A DNA stretch of 64,000 nt from CAYFUT01 sp964346395 (GCA_964346395.1 CAYFUT010000003.1:13870-77869), one strand, 5' to 3'. Positions 16,859-25,924 are shown, counted from the first letter of the stretch. The notes: generated from the sequence alone by a model not told the origin. Numbers and translations are program-made.

Positions 16859-19111
16859 ATGGAGCAGGATGATTTAGTTTTTGGGCTAGATATTGGGACT
16901 AGAACAGTAGTTGGATTTTTACTGCAAGTTGCTGACGGTGAATTTACCGTACAAGCTTCCGAAGTGATAGAACACCAAAAGCGTTCAATGCTAGATGGGC
17001 AGATACATAATGTGCAGGAAGTGGCTGAACAGGTGAGAAAGATCAAGGAAAGGCTGGAAGAACAGGAAGATATAACTTTACAGAAAGTAGGAATTGCTGC
17101 CGCTGGACGAGCCTTGAAGACAGTCAAAGCAGTAGAAAAAATCGAATTTGATAGTAAAAAAGAAATTACTGCCGAAGAAGTTAAAGTACTGGAATTTGGA
17201 GCGGTGCAAACTGCTCAACAGAAGTTAGAAACTAAAGAAACAAAAACAAAAGCCAGCAGCTATCACTTTGTCGGTTATACAGTCTTGAAGAATAGCCTGG
17301 ATGGGATTGAAGTAGGTGATTTAGTAGGACAGAGCGGGACTGAAATTGAAGTTGAGGTGGTGGCTACTTTTTTGCCCCGGATTGTAGTTGATTCCTTATT
17401 AACAGTAATTCGAGAAGCAGACTTAGAAGTAGAACACCTTACCTTAGAACCTATTGCTGCGGCTGATTTAATTATTCCCCGCCAGATGCATAATTTTAAT
17501 TTGGCCCTGGTTGATATTGGAGCAGGGACTTCTGATATTGCAATTACGAGTGAGGGTTCGATTGTTGGGTATGCAATGGTACCAGTAGCAGGTGATGAGA
17601 TAACTGAAGCTATTTGTGATCAATATATGGTAGATTACCATACTGCTGAACAGATAAAACGGCAGTTAACAGCTCAGGAAGAAATTGAGGTCAAAGATAT
17701 CTTAGGGAATGAATTAACGGTTCCTGCTCGGGAAGTAGTAAAGAAGATTGAGGAAGAAATAACTACTGTAGCTCGAGAAATCAGCAAGGGGATTTTAGAG
17801 TTAAATCAAAAACAGCCGCAGGTAGTAATGTGTATCGGGGGCGGCAGTTTAGTACCTTTATTGAAAGATAAATTGGCGGATAGTCTCGACTTACCCCCCA
17901 ATAGAGTAGGAATCAAAGATGTCAGTGATATTGAAGAGGTAACCGGAAAAATAGATAATTTATCGGGAAGTCAATCTGTTACCCCCCTTGGAATCGGAGT
18001 TAACTGTTATCACAACCGCAATCAAGCTAATTTTATTGAGGTAGAAGTTAACGGAGATTTAATTCATTTATTTACTTTGCTGGAGCCTAAGGTTTCCGAT
18101 GCCTTATTAGCGGCTGAAATTGACATTAGTGCCTTAGAAGCTGAGCCGGGAATGGCGTTAACAGTGGAAGTAGAGGGGGAAGTAAAAGTAATCAAAGGAA
18201 CTTTAGGTACTTCCGGAAAGATAATGGTTAATGGGGAACAGGCCGATTTAAAGACTACCATTGAGTCAGGAGATGAACTGACGGTAGAGTTGGGAACCAA
18301 GGGAGAACCAGGTTCCGGTACAATAGCAGATGTGGTGCCTGAGTTACCGACTAGAGAAGTAAAAATTAATGGAGAATGGCGAGTAATAGAACCAGTTTAT
18401 TATTTGAATGGAGAGCAGGTGAGTTGGGAGGCAGAATTAGAGGATAGAGCTGAAATTACTTATGAAGTCCCGCAGACGGTAAAAGAAATTATTGCTTATG
18501 AGTTAGAATTATCGGTAGAGGAGATAAAAAAGAAAAGAGTCCAGTATACTTTTAATGGTCAAGGTAAGGAGTATAGTTATAACACCCATAAAATATTTTT
18601 AAATGGAAAGCCGGTAGATTTAAATACAGAAGTTAATGAACACGATGAATTGCAAGTAAAAGAAAATGATCAGGATTACTTACAGCTTAAAGATATTATG
18701 GCTGCTGATATGGAAGAAAATAAGTTAAGTATTGTTTTTAACGGGCGAGAACTAGAAGTGCCAGCCCAAAATTATAAGTTAGAAAAAAATGGGACACCGG
18801 TTTCGGCTGACGAATATATTTATAATGGTGATACAATAGAATATCAACCGGGAGAAATAAGAATCAATCAATTACTCGATTATATTGATTATCAGGTACC
18901 GACCTCTTTACAGGGGGATCTAAAGATTGAGCGAAATGGTGAGCCGGCGAAATTGACTGCTTCTTTGGATGCAGGGGATGAAGTTGATATTTATATTGAT
19001 AAACCGGACTCTGAACCAGAAGAAGAGAAATCAGCTGAAGAAAAGTCAAGTTTAAAAACTGAAGAAGTTAGTTTGAAAGAATTAAAAAATAAATTAGACG
19101 AGGAATTATAA
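16859..19111 (+). CDS. FtsA/PilM-like actin-fold ATPase with a long beta-rich C-terminal extension
   Basis: 750 residues. The first 375 or so form an actin-like ATPase of the FtsA type: FGLDIGTRTV (phosphate 1), NLALVDIGAGTSDIAI (phosphate 2) and CIGGGSLVPLL (adenosine). The remaining half is a chain of acidic beta-rich modules with recurring 'xVNGExx...LxxGDELxVE' patterns at about 380-470, 480-540, 560-620 and 630-700, then a charged tail. FtsA proper is about 400-420 residues with a C-terminal amphipathic helix, which I cannot see here. No ftsZ lies nearby, so this is probably a divergent cousin rather than the division protein. ATG 16859 follows AAGGAGGG. Confidence 0.75.
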   Translation: MEQDDLVFGLDIGTRTVVGFLLQVADGEFTVQASEVIEHQKRSMLDGQIHNVQEVAEQVRKIKERLEEQEDITLQKVGIAAAGRALKTVKAVEKIEFDSKKEITAEEVKVLEFGAVQTAQQKLETKETKTKASSYHFVGYTVLKNSLDGIEVGDLVGQSGTEIEVEVVATFLPRIVVDSLLTVIREADLEVEHLTLEPIAAADLIIPRQMHNFNLALVDIGAGTSDIAITSEGSIVGYAMVPVAGDEITEAICDQYMVDYHTAEQIKRQLTAQEEIEVKDILGNELTVPAREVVKKIEEEITTVAREISKGILELNQKQPQVVMCIGGGSLVPLLKDKLADSLDLPPNRVGIKDVSDIEEVTGKIDNLSGSQSVTPLGIGVNCYHNRNQANFIEVEVNGDLIHLFTLLEPKVSDALLAAEIDISALEAEPGMALTVEVEGEVKVIKGTLGTSGKIMVNGEQADLKTTIESGDELTVELGTKGEPGSGTIADVVPELPTREVKINGEWRVIEPVYYLNGEQVSWEAELEDRAEITYEVPQTVKEIIAYELELSVEEIKKKRVQYTFNGQGKEYSYNTHKIFLNGKPVDLNTEVNEHDELQVKENDQDYLQLKDIMAADMEENKLSIVFNGRELEVPAQNYKLEKNGTPVSADEYIYNGDTIEYQPGEIRINQLLDYIDYQVPTSLQGDLKIERNGEPAKLTASLDAGDEVDIYIDKPDSEPEEEKSAEEKSSLKTEEVSLKELKNKLDEEL

Positions 19112-19193
19112 GCCAATTTTATTTTTCCTTCTGAACAGTAGTGATGCGGGTAACCGGGTTGCTGCTGTTATTTTATTGACTATAGAGGTTGTT

Positions 19194-19212
19194 TTGTGAG
19201 GTAGTTCACAGA
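19194..19212 (+). promoter_or_regulatory. Crp/Fnr-type operator upstream of ferredoxin gene 1
   Basis: TTGTGA-GGTAGT-TCACAGA contains the perfect half-sites TGTGA-N6-TCACA. Its centre is 29 nt upstream of a TATAAT box at 19232-19237, i.e. near -41.5, the class II activator position. A sister site with the same spacing is at 21917-21935. Confidence 0.65.
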
Positions 19213-19287
19213 CCAGGTGAGCCAAATAGGTTATAATAGGAATAGAAATAATAGCAGAAGCAAATAATTTGTTAGGGAGTGAATAAA

Positions 19288-20025
19288 ATGAAGACGAGAC
19301 AAATTATCAGTATTGATAAAGAAAAATGCAATGGATGTGGTAATTGTGTTACTGGGTGTCAAGAGGGAGCGCTGCAAATTATTGATGGAAAAGCAGAATT
19401 AGTAAAGGAAGAATTTTGCGATGGGTTCGGGGATTGTATCGGGGAATGTCCAACGGGAGCCTTGATGATTGAAGAGCGGCCAGCAGAAGAATTTGATCTG
19501 CAGGCAGCAGCTGAACACGTAGCAAATTTAAGAGGAAAAGAAGCAGCTGAGAAAATGGTAACTGAACAGCACGAACACCAGTCAAGCGGCTGTCCAGGAA
19601 TGCAGACGAAAGAAATAGAAGATAGAAAAGCGGAAACTGACCAGCAGGCAACAGCAGGAAAATCTAAGTTAGGGCAGTGGCCGGTACAGATTGATTTACT
19701 TCCTTCTACTGCGCCTTATTTTGCAGAAGCAGACCTGTTGATTACTGCTGATTGTGTACCGATTGCTTATGGAGATTATCACCAGGATCTTTTGGCGGGC
19801 AAAGTAGTAGCAATGGGCTGTCCAAAATTAGATGAGGGAGCTAAATATATTGAAAAGCTGGCAGCAATAATAACAAATAATGATTTAGCTAGTATTACTA
19901 TTGCCCGAATGGAGGTGCCCTGCTGTGGGGGGCTGACCAGAATTGTAAACCAGGCGGTCGCTAAAGCTAATTCTTCTTTAGAACCACAAGTAGTAACAAT
20001 TGGAGTTAACGGAAATAAAAAATAA
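19288..20025 (+). CDS. 4Fe-4S ferredoxin-domain protein with C-terminal cysteine domain
   Basis: 245 residues. The N-terminal dicluster ferredoxin has CNGCGNCVTGC and then CDGFGDCIGECP, the variant of the clostridial 'CDGLGACIGxCP' group. After an acidic, Gln-rich linker (about 85-135) comes a domain with ADCVPIAYGDYH, MGCPKLD and a vicinal pair in VPCCGGL, perhaps a further metal or disulfide site. ATG 19288 is chosen over GTG 19279 because AGGGAGTG is its ribosome site. It stands alone between an upstream Crp/Fnr-type site and a terminator. It is probably an electron carrier or redox-handling protein. Its partner is unknown. Confidence 0.75.
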   Translation: MKTRQIISIDKEKCNGCGNCVTGCQEGALQIIDGKAELVKEEFCDGFGDCIGECPTGALMIEERPAEEFDLQAAAEHVANLRGKEAAEKMVTEQHEHQSSGCPGMQTKEIEDRKAETDQQATAGKSKLGQWPVQIDLLPSTAPYFAEADLLITADCVPIAYGDYHQDLLAGKVVAMGCPKLDEGAKYIEKLAAIITNNDLASITIARMEVPCCGGLTRIVNQAVAKANSSLEPQVVTIGVNGNKK

Positions 20026-20038
20026 ATAATTACCGAGA

Positions 20039-20075
20039 AACCTCATCTTTTATTAGAGATGAGGTTATATTTTTA
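20039..20075 (+). terminator. terminator of ferredoxin gene 1
   Basis: AACCTCATCT pairs with AGATGAGGTT, followed by an AT-rich T-run. Confidence 0.75.
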
Positions 20076-20189
20076 TATTTTTTCATTTATTTTATTGATT
20101 TAGACAGGAATTTTAATTATTATCAGTAATAATAACTATAAGATAAAGATAGAAAAAATAATATTAACTAAGGTAGGAGGCAAATTAAT

Positions 20190-21746
20190 ATGGAGATTCC
20201 TAATAGGTCGAAGTTAAGTTTTAAATTTGGAATAGGATTGATAGTAGTTGTTTTAATTAGTTTTTGGGCGGCTGGTTTTGTTAATGGAATATTGAGTAAT
20301 TATGTTAGTAATATGAGTTATTTAAAGAAAATCATAGAGATTTTATTTATTTTAGTGACGGCCGAGTTATTGTTTAATCGATTAGTTGTCAATAAAATTA
20401 AAACTATTATTGACTGGCTTCAGGAGGGGAAGAAAAATTTAGAGTTAGGAAAGGATGAATTAGGTCGATTAGCAGAACAGATAAGTGGAGGCAGTGCTGT
20501 TGATACGGAGGCTGATTTAGAAGCTTTAATTACGGAAATTAGAAGTGAAATCGGTAACTTATCGATTTACAGTCAGGAATTATCGGGGTCAGCTAGAGAA
20601 GGAAATGAGATGATTAAAGATACTCATGATTTAGTGGAAGATATGACAGAAAATATTCAGCAGATATCTGCCAGTTCAGAAGAAGTAACTGGGTTTGCAG
20701 AAGAGGCCAGTTCCAAAACCCAGATGGGCAGGGAAAACATGGAGCAGACAATCAATAATGTGCAGGAAATTAACCAAGCAGTAGAAGAAACTATGGAGAT
20801 CATGCAGGAATTAAATAAAAATACAAAAGAAATTGAAAAAATTGTAGAAATAATCACTGATATTGCTGATCAAACTAATTTATTAGCCTTAAATGCAGCG
20901 ATTGAAGCTGCACGAGCTGGGGAACAGGGCCAAGGATTTGCCATTGTGGCTGAAGAAATTCGAGAATTAGCGGAAGATACCGCTGATGCTACTAGTAACA
21001 TCGTAGAAATTGTAAATACTACTCAGAATAAATCTAATGAAGGATTGGAAGCAATTAAACAGGTAAATGAGAAAACAAAAGCAGGCAAAGAAATTGCTAA
21101 GGAGACTGACCAAGTGTTCTTTGAAATTGAAGATTCTAGTCAGGAAGTAGCAAATATGATAGAAGAAACAGCTACTGCTGCTCAAAACTTAGCAGAAAGT
21201 AGTGACCAATTAATTGAAAAGTCACAGACTATTTCAGATATATTCGATGTAGTAGAAAATTCGTCGAATGGATTAGCAGAAATGAGTAATAGTGTGAGTG
21301 AATTAATAAGTGAGACAGATAGTGATGTAGATGGAAACCAATTGATAGAGTGGAATGATAGCTACTTGGTGGGAGTAGATTTAATTGATGAGCAACATAA
21401 AGAGTTATTTAACCGGATTAACGATTTAATTTCTGCTAATAAAGAAAATGAAGGTAAAGACAAGATTATTGAAACTATTGAGTTTTTAGAAGATTATACT
21501 GTGAAACATTTTCAGGATGAAGAAGAACTACAGCAAAAACATGAGTACCCTCATTACGATACTCATAAAGATTTACACGATGGTTTTGTCCAGGATATAA
21601 AAGATTTTAGAGAAGAATTTGCAGCGGGGGATGTTAATATAGCTAGTTTAATGCAGTTTAACAAACGAATTACGCAGTGGTTAGTGGATCATGTAAAGGG
21701 TATTGATCAGAAATTAGGAGTTCATATCAAACAGCAGCAAGAATAG
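20190..21746 (+). CDS. chemoreceptor with C-terminal bacteriohemerythrin domain
   Basis: 518 residues. Two membrane helices (about 9-31 and 40-60) join almost directly, with no external sensor domain. A methyl-accepting coiled coil follows, with the tip LLALNAAIEAARAGEQGQGFAIVAEEI. From about 385 there is a hemerythrin domain (LIEWNDSYLVGVDLIDEQH, HFQDEEEL, HYDTHKDLH, DHVKGID) that keeps the expected His and carboxylate di-iron ligands. It should therefore sense O2, NO or cytoplasmic redox state through the iron site and steer motility. ATG 20190 follows AGGAGG. It lies between two ferredoxin genes with Crp/Fnr-type sites. Confidence 0.9.
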   Translation: MEIPNRSKLSFKFGIGLIVVVLISFWAAGFVNGILSNYVSNMSYLKKIIEILFILVTAELLFNRLVVNKIKTIIDWLQEGKKNLELGKDELGRLAEQISGGSAVDTEADLEALITEIRSEIGNLSIYSQELSGSAREGNEMIKDTHDLVEDMTENIQQISASSEEVTGFAEEASSKTQMGRENMEQTINNVQEINQAVEETMEIMQELNKNTKEIEKIVEIITDIADQTNLLALNAAIEAARAGEQGQGFAIVAEEIRELAEDTADATSNIVEIVNTTQNKSNEGLEAIKQVNEKTKAGKEIAKETDQVFFEIEDSSQEVANMIEETATAAQNLAESSDQLIEKSQTISDIFDVVENSSNGLAEMSNSVSELISETDSDVDGNQLIEWNDSYLVGVDLIDEQHKELFNRINDLISANKENEGKDKIIETIEFLEDYTVKHFQDEEELQQKHEYPHYDTHKDLHDGFVQDIKDFREEFAAGDVNIASLMQFNKRITQWLVDHVKGIDQKLGVHIKQQQE

Positions 21747-21916
21747 AGGAAATAAAGATTACCGCATTGTATAAATTTTCTAAAATTGATTTGTGAAAGT
21801 TATTAGTAATTAACATAGAAATCAACTCCTGGAAGCTTATAAATTTTATATCATTATTTTTTATAAAATTGTGTTATTTCCTGCGGAAAAACATATTTTC
21901 CCCACTTACTTTAAGT

Positions 21917-21935
21917 TTATGATATAAGTCACAGA
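21917..21935 (+). promoter_or_regulatory. Crp/Fnr-type operator upstream of ferredoxin gene 2
   Basis: TTATGA-TATAAG-TCACAGA matches the site at 19194 in both half-sites and in the trailing AGA. A TATACT box at 21955-21960 again lies 29 nt from the centre, so the geometry of the two promoters is the same. Confidence 0.55.
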
Positions 21936-21996
21936 GATAAAATAGTAGATATACTATACTAAAGTAAAACCTAAGCGCAAGGGAGAGAAAGTGACA

Positions 21997-22263
21997 ATGA
22001 AAAAAATTATAATTAATGAAGAGAAATGCAATGGCTGCGGCAAATGTGTAACTCATTGTCAAAAAGGAGGACTGCGGATAGTCAATGGAAAGGCTAAATT
22101 AACAGCTGATTTTTACTGTGGAGCGTTTACAGAATGTATCGGTGGTTGTCCTCAGGGAGCAATAACAGTAACAAATGAAATGCAGGAAAAGAAAAGTGAT
22201 TTGGCAGGAGGTTGTTATTTTAGCGGCCGGTATAATTCAAATTGGAAAAAAGAAAAAGTATAA
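21997..22263 (+). CDS. short 4Fe-4S ferredoxin, paralogue of the protein at 19288
   Basis: 88 residues. It has CNGCGKCVTHC and CGAFTECIGGCP, matching the N-terminal ferredoxin of the 19288 gene, but in the second motif the 'CDGFGDC' spacing is one residue longer. The C-terminal cysteine domain is missing, and the protein ends in a short basic tail. This could be a natural stand-alone ferredoxin or a truncated duplicate. ATG 21997 is used. GTG 21991 is equally close to the ribosome site GGGAGAG. It precedes the Crp/Fnr regulator gene, with a terminator between. Confidence 0.75.
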   Translation: MKKIIINEEKCNGCGKCVTHCQKGGLRIVNGKAKLTADFYCGAFTECIGGCPQGAITVTNEMQEKKSDLAGGCYFSGRYNSNWKKEKV

Positions 22264-22265
22264 TA

Positions 22266-22291
22266 AAATCCCCCCCTATAGGGGGGGTTAT
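22266..22291 (+). terminator. terminator after ferredoxin gene 2
   Basis: AATCCCCCCC-TATA-GGGGGGGTTATT: a very strong stem with a weak T-run. Confidence 0.65.
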
Positions 22292-22350
22292 TATTGAAAC
22301 TAGAAGAGATATAATATACATAGTACTAATTAATTTAGAGAGGTGAAAGT

Positions 22351-23028
22351 ATGGAAAAAAAGACTTTAGGACAGAGTTCTTATTTTTCCAGTTTAACAGC
22401 AGAGGAATTACAACAGGTACAAAATAGAATGCAGATTAAAACTTATCAAGAAGAAGAAATTATATTTTTTGAAGGTGAAGCTGGAGAGGGGCTATTTTTT
22501 TTACAGACAGGAAAGGTGAAGTTGACAAAGATGATAGAAAGTGGTAAAGAGCAGATTCTTAAGATTTTACAGCCCGGCAGTGTATTTGCGGAAGTAGTAT
22601 TGTTTGATGGCGGTGTATATCCAGCTACGGCTATAGCTATGGAAGATACACAAGTGGGAGTAATTCGAAAACAGACAATGGAGCAGATAACTAAGGAGTT
22701 TCCAGATATTACTTATAAGTTATTACAGGTTATGAGTAAACGGCTGCGGCGGGCTCAAGAACGCGTTCGCAATTTAGGTTTGAAGAATACGAAAGGAAGA
22801 ACAGCTAGTATTCTTGTTTATTTAGCTCAAGAATACGGGGGAACTAAACAAGCAGAAGTAGAAATTGATTTATCTTTAACTCAGGCAGAATTGGCTAATT
22901 TAATTGGAACGTCCCGAGAAACTGTATCGCGAATTTTAAATAAATTTAAAAAACAAGGTTTGGTAACTGTAGCTCGACAGAAGATAATTATAGAGGATCT
23001 ACCGGGGTTAAAAGAGATAGCTGAATAA
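22351..23028 (+). CDS. Crp/Fnr family transcriptional regulator
   Basis: 225 residues. A cyclic-nucleotide-binding-like beta roll (about 15-125, with EIIFFEGEAGEGLFFLQTGKV) is followed by a dimerisation helix and a winged HTH (about 150-215) with ELANLIGTSRETVSRILNKF, the Crp/Fnr recognition helix. No N-terminal cysteine cluster is visible, so it is not a classic iron-sulfur Fnr. The effector may be a small ligand or haem. It is adjacent to two promoters with TGTGA/TCACA-type sites, which makes it the natural candidate for their regulator. ATG 22351 follows AGAGGTGA. Confidence 0.88.
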   Translation: MEKKTLGQSSYFSSLTAEELQQVQNRMQIKTYQEEEIIFFEGEAGEGLFFLQTGKVKLTKMIESGKEQILKILQPGSVFAEVVLFDGGVYPATAIAMEDTQVGVIRKQTMEQITKEFPDITYKLLQVMSKRLRRAQERVRNLGLKNTKGRTASILVYLAQEYGGTKQAEVEIDLSLTQAELANLIGTSRETVSRILNKFKKQGLVTVARQKIIIEDLPGLKEIAE

Positions 23029-23052
23029 ATAAGTGGAAAAGGGGGGGAGTAG

Positions 23053-23418
23053 ATGAGTTTTGTGGGCGCAGATAAAATTTTATGGGGAGTATTTGTTCTG
23101 TTGACAATTGGTTTGCAATTATTAAAGCCTAAATTACCGGCTGATTTATTGATAAAAAACGGAAATAACCGGGTTATGTTTTCTATCTCTTGTAAACAGG
23201 GGCTGTGGTTAATTCCGGGGATAGGGGTTTATGTCTGGGGCATGGATTTTTTAATTCTCAATGCGGCTGTAAAATTGCGCCTAGTAAGTACTCTATTAAT
23301 TTTAGTTACTTTTTTCTCAGCTTTTATAGTTACTAATTTAGTTAATCAAGAATTAGGAAAAATATTTACTGCGGTAGGAATTGTATTGTTTGCAGGTAGT
23401 GTAGTATTTTTAGCTTAG
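23053..23418 (+). CDS. small membrane protein, unknown function
   Basis: 121 residues with about four hydrophobic segments (roughly 8-24, 52-70, 75-95 and 100-120). I do not recognise the family. It starts 25 nt after the Crp/Fnr gene behind GGGGGGGAG, so it is probably co-transcribed with it and may belong to the same regulatory response. Confidence 0.55.
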   Translation: MSFVGADKILWGVFVLLTIGLQLLKPKLPADLLIKNGNNRVMFSISCKQGLWLIPGIGVYVWGMDFLILNAAVKLRLVSTLLILVTFFSAFIVTNLVNQELGKIFTAVGIVLFAGSVVFLA

Positions 23419-23473
23419 AATTTAATATTAAAAGTTAGTTCCGGATAGTTTACTAACTGGGGAGGTGAATAAA

Positions 23474-23719
23474 ATCAATTCTACAATTGTTGCTCTTCAG
23501 TTAGCAAACCGGGATTTTTCTGCTCCTGAAGTTCAAGAAATATTAACTAAGTATGGAACTAATATTGAGACGCGATTAGGACTGCGGACTGATGATGCTG
23601 AACAGGGGTTGATTTTACTTCAGTTTACTGGGGATGAAGCAGCTTTAGATAAGTTTGAAGATGATTTAACCAACTTAGAACCGGTTAAATTTGATTCTTT
23701 ACACCCTAATTTTGTTTAA
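23474..23719 (+). CDS. small ACT-like protein, TM1266 / iron-only hydrogenase system regulator type; probable ATC start
   Basis: 81 residues with a beta-alpha-beta-beta-alpha-beta pattern: STIVALQLANRD, then EVQEILTKYG, TRLGLRTDD and EQGLILLQFTGDE. This resembles the TM1266-type ferredoxin-like domain found near iron-only hydrogenase genes, whose function is not firmly known. The only ordinary start in frame, GTG 23465, lies inside the perfect ribosome site GGGGAGGTGA. ATC 23474 lies at normal spacing from it and matches the N-termini of relatives. It is downstream of the membrane-protein gene and likely in the same transcript. Confidence 0.6.
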   Translation: MNSTIVALQLANRDFSAPEVQEILTKYGTNIETRLGLRTDDAEQGLILLQFTGDEAALDKFEDDLTNLEPVKFDSLHPNFV

Positions 23720-23735
23720 CAGTCAACATAAACTT

Positions 23736-23769
23736 CCCAATAGCGTTGGTCAACAACGCTATTGGGTTT
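23736..23769. terminator. bidirectional terminator between convergent genes
   Basis: CCCAATAGCGTTG and CAACGCTATTGGG form a perfect 13-bp stem with A- and T-rich flanks on both sides. Confidence 0.8.
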
Positions 23770-24829
23770 AATTTTTGGGGGCAGCATTAGGGGTAGTAAA
23801 AATAAGAGATTTGTTAATTTCAATCAGCTGCTGCGAAGTGCAGACTTCCCAGAGTTGAGCCCGTGAAGTAGGTAAGTTAACTATAGTTTTTTCTTTTTTT
23901 CTCTGAGGGGAGGGGAAGTTTTCTTTTTCTTCTGAGTTAAATAGTTGCCAGCAAAAATGAGTTAAAGCTAAATTTTGTTCTCTAAATTTAAATAAATTTA
24001 TCAGTTCTAACAGTTGTTTCTCTTTTTGCTGCAAAGATAAACTGGTAACTTCCTTATTTAAACGCGGAAGGGGCAGCTGTTCGGATGATGGGTAGTGAAT
24101 TAAAACAGCAGTAATTTTGCGGAGTACTGATTGGCGGTTAGGGAAAAAGAAGTCTAATGTTTGTAATAAAACTTTTCTACAATCAGACTGGAGCCAAGTT
24201 TCAAACTCAGAAGTAATATTTTTCTCAGCAGTTAATAACTCAAATTCTTGGGCGTAGGTAAAGAGTTTATCTCTAAGATCCGTGGTAGAAAATAAGGAAT
24301 AGTTAATTTGCTGTAAATAACTAGTTAGTTGGGGGTTGTGATTTTGCTGTAGATAGCTAAGGCTCAATAGTAAATAGTCATAAAAGGATAGCGGAGCTTT
24401 CTGTTTTATTTGAATGTTAGGTACTAAGTTAGAATTATTCTGCCGGGCAGACTGTTTTGGCTGTGAAGCAGCGGTAGAGTTAGTCTGCTTGTTGTTTAAA
24501 AGTATTCTTTTTATGTCGTCAGGTAGATAATAAGCTCCTTCCTTTTTGTAGATCAGCCCCCAATTTGTTAATTGGTTGCTGATAGGCGGCGGTACTTTAG
24601 TCTGAGCAAGAGAGGTAGTCTTCAGCAATTGCTGAATGGTGTTAGTGGCTTGAGGATTGAGCTGTTGTTTGATGATTTTTTGTAAATAAGTTTTATCTAA
24701 TAGTTTTTGCTGTAATTTGTCGGCTAGCCATAAGTTAGAAAAGTCTGTTTGATAATATATTCCATGCTGGTCGGCAATTTTACGGAGGCGAGCGGGAGCT
24801 AGTTTTTTCAGCCAATCAATCAATTGCAA
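23768..24829 (-). CDS. hypothetical protein, Gln/Leu-rich
   Basis: 353 residues, mostly helical, with a basic, low-complexity Gln/Asn/Ser linker at about 113-140. The N-terminal part (LIDWLKKLAPARLRKIADQHG, then a 'GLIYKKEGAYYLPDDI' segment) recalls winged-helix domains near Ssl2/helicase-like proteins, but this is a weak impression. The composition differs from its acidic neighbours: it is basic and rich in Q, N and K. ATG 24829 (minus) follows AAGGAGG. It is divergent from the next gene. Confidence 0.5.
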   Translation of the reverse strand: MQLIDWLKKLAPARLRKIADQHGIYYQTDFSNLWLADKLQQKLLDKTYLQKIIKQQLNPQATNTIQQLLKTTSLAQTKVPPPISNQLTNWGLIYKKEGAYYLPDDIKRILLNNKQTNSTAASQPKQSARQNNSNLVPNIQIKQKAPLSFYDYLLLSLSYLQQNHNPQLTSYLQQINYSLFSTTDLRDKLFTYAQEFELLTAEKNITSEFETWLQSDCRKVLLQTLDFFFPNRQSVLRKITAVLIHYPSSEQLPLPRLNKEVTSLSLQQKEKQLLELINLFKFREQNLALTHFCWQLFNSEEKENFPSPQRKKEKTIVNLPTSRAQLWEVCTSQQLIEINKSLIFTTPNAAPKN

Positions 24830-24930
24830 TCTTAACTCCTCCTTTTCAATAATTTTCCATGAAAATTGGACTTTGTTATTTCATATATATAGAGTGAATT
24901 ATAAAATTATTAGTAAAAGGGGGAGAGAAA

Positions 24931-25245
24931 ATGACTGAAGAGCAGTTTGATATAGAAGAGTTAGCTAAAATGCTGGGGATGGAGGAGGAAGTACTTGATA
25001 ATTTAGAAACGGATAAGTTAACGGAAGAGAAACAGAAAGTATTAGAAAAAGCAATAGAAATGTATTTGACAGACCGAGAGGAGTTTGAAGATTTTGTTAC
25101 TGAAAGTGGGCTTCGTGAGTTATTATCTAAGCTTGAAGATGTAGAAGTAACTGAGATTGATGGTCAAAATGAATTAGATAATTTAAAACAGGAGGTAGAG
25201 CAGAAAGCTCAAGACCAAGAATTAGAGATTGATTTAGATATTTAA
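24931..25245 (+). CDS. small acidic helical protein, unknown function
   Basis: 104 residues with about 40 Asp/Glu and a very low predicted isoelectric point. It is probably fully helical with a coiled coil in the last third (NELDNLKQEVEQKAQDQELE). ATG 24931 follows AAAGGGGGAG. I find no catalytic motif. The extreme acidity fits a halophile cytoplasm. Confidence 0.55.
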   Translation: MTEEQFDIEELAKMLGMEEEVLDNLETDKLTEEKQKVLEKAIEMYLTDREEFEDFVTESGLRELLSKLEDVEVTEIDGQNELDNLKQEVEQKAQDQELEIDLDI

Positions 25246-25340
25246 TGGTTATAAAAAATTATTGAATAAAAAGGAAAAGTAATTATTATCTATAATAATT
25301 AAACTGATAGTTAATAAATTAATTTAGGGAGGGGATTATT

Positions 25341-25844
25341 ATTCAAACCAAAAAATTAACTTATGGAGCTGTTTTTCTTGCGCTAGCAGTAATTATTCCG
25401 TACTTTTTTCATACTATGGGTATCAATGGGAAAGTATTTTTACCAATGCATATTCCAGTATTGCTAGCCGGTTTTGTATTAGGAACTAGGTATGGGTTGC
25501 TTGTAGGGGGGTTAGCGCCGATAATTAATTTTTTAGTTAGTGGAATGCCGCCGGTGCCTTATATGTATGCTATGATTTTTGAATTGGCTGCTTATGGTTT
25601 ACTAGCTGGTTGGCTGTTCAGCAGATTGAATCTATTAGTTAGTTTGTTGGGAGCAATGTTGGGTGGTAGAGTTATATTTGGTTTAGCGGGCTGGTTTATC
25701 CTACAGAAGGCTCCGTTTTTACTAATCAAGGGTAGTGTTATGACTGGGTTAGTAGGAATTGTACTGCAGTTAGTTTTAGTGCCGGTGCTTGTGAAAGCAC
25801 TAGAAAGAATATTAGCGAGCAATTCTGTTAATTTAGGACTGTAA
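25341..25844 (+). CDS. ECF transporter S component; probable ATT start
   Basis: 167 residues with five to six membrane helices. From the proposed start it reads (M)QTKKLTYGAVFLALAVIIPYFFH, then GKVFLPMHIPVLLAGFVLG, which matches the full N-terminus of S components of energy-coupling-factor vitamin transporters. The first ordinary start in frame, ATG 25416, would remove the first membrane helix and has no ribosome site. A strong GGGAGGGG (25328-25334) instead precedes ATT 25341 at the right distance. The substrate is unknown and no EcfA or EcfT gene is nearby, so it would share a common energising module. Confidence 0.7.
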   Translation: MQTKKLTYGAVFLALAVIIPYFFHTMGINGKVFLPMHIPVLLAGFVLGTRYGLLVGGLAPIINFLVSGMPPVPYMYAMIFELAAYGLLAGWLFSRLNLLVSLLGAMLGGRVIFGLAGWFILQKAPFLLIKGSVMTGLVGIVLQLVLVPVLVKALERILASNSVNLGL

Positions 25845-25924
25845 ACAGATATTAAGGAGTTAAAAGAATAAAAATATAAGAGTAAATTTTTCTATAAGCC
25901 CAGTAAAATTATTTATTGTAATAA

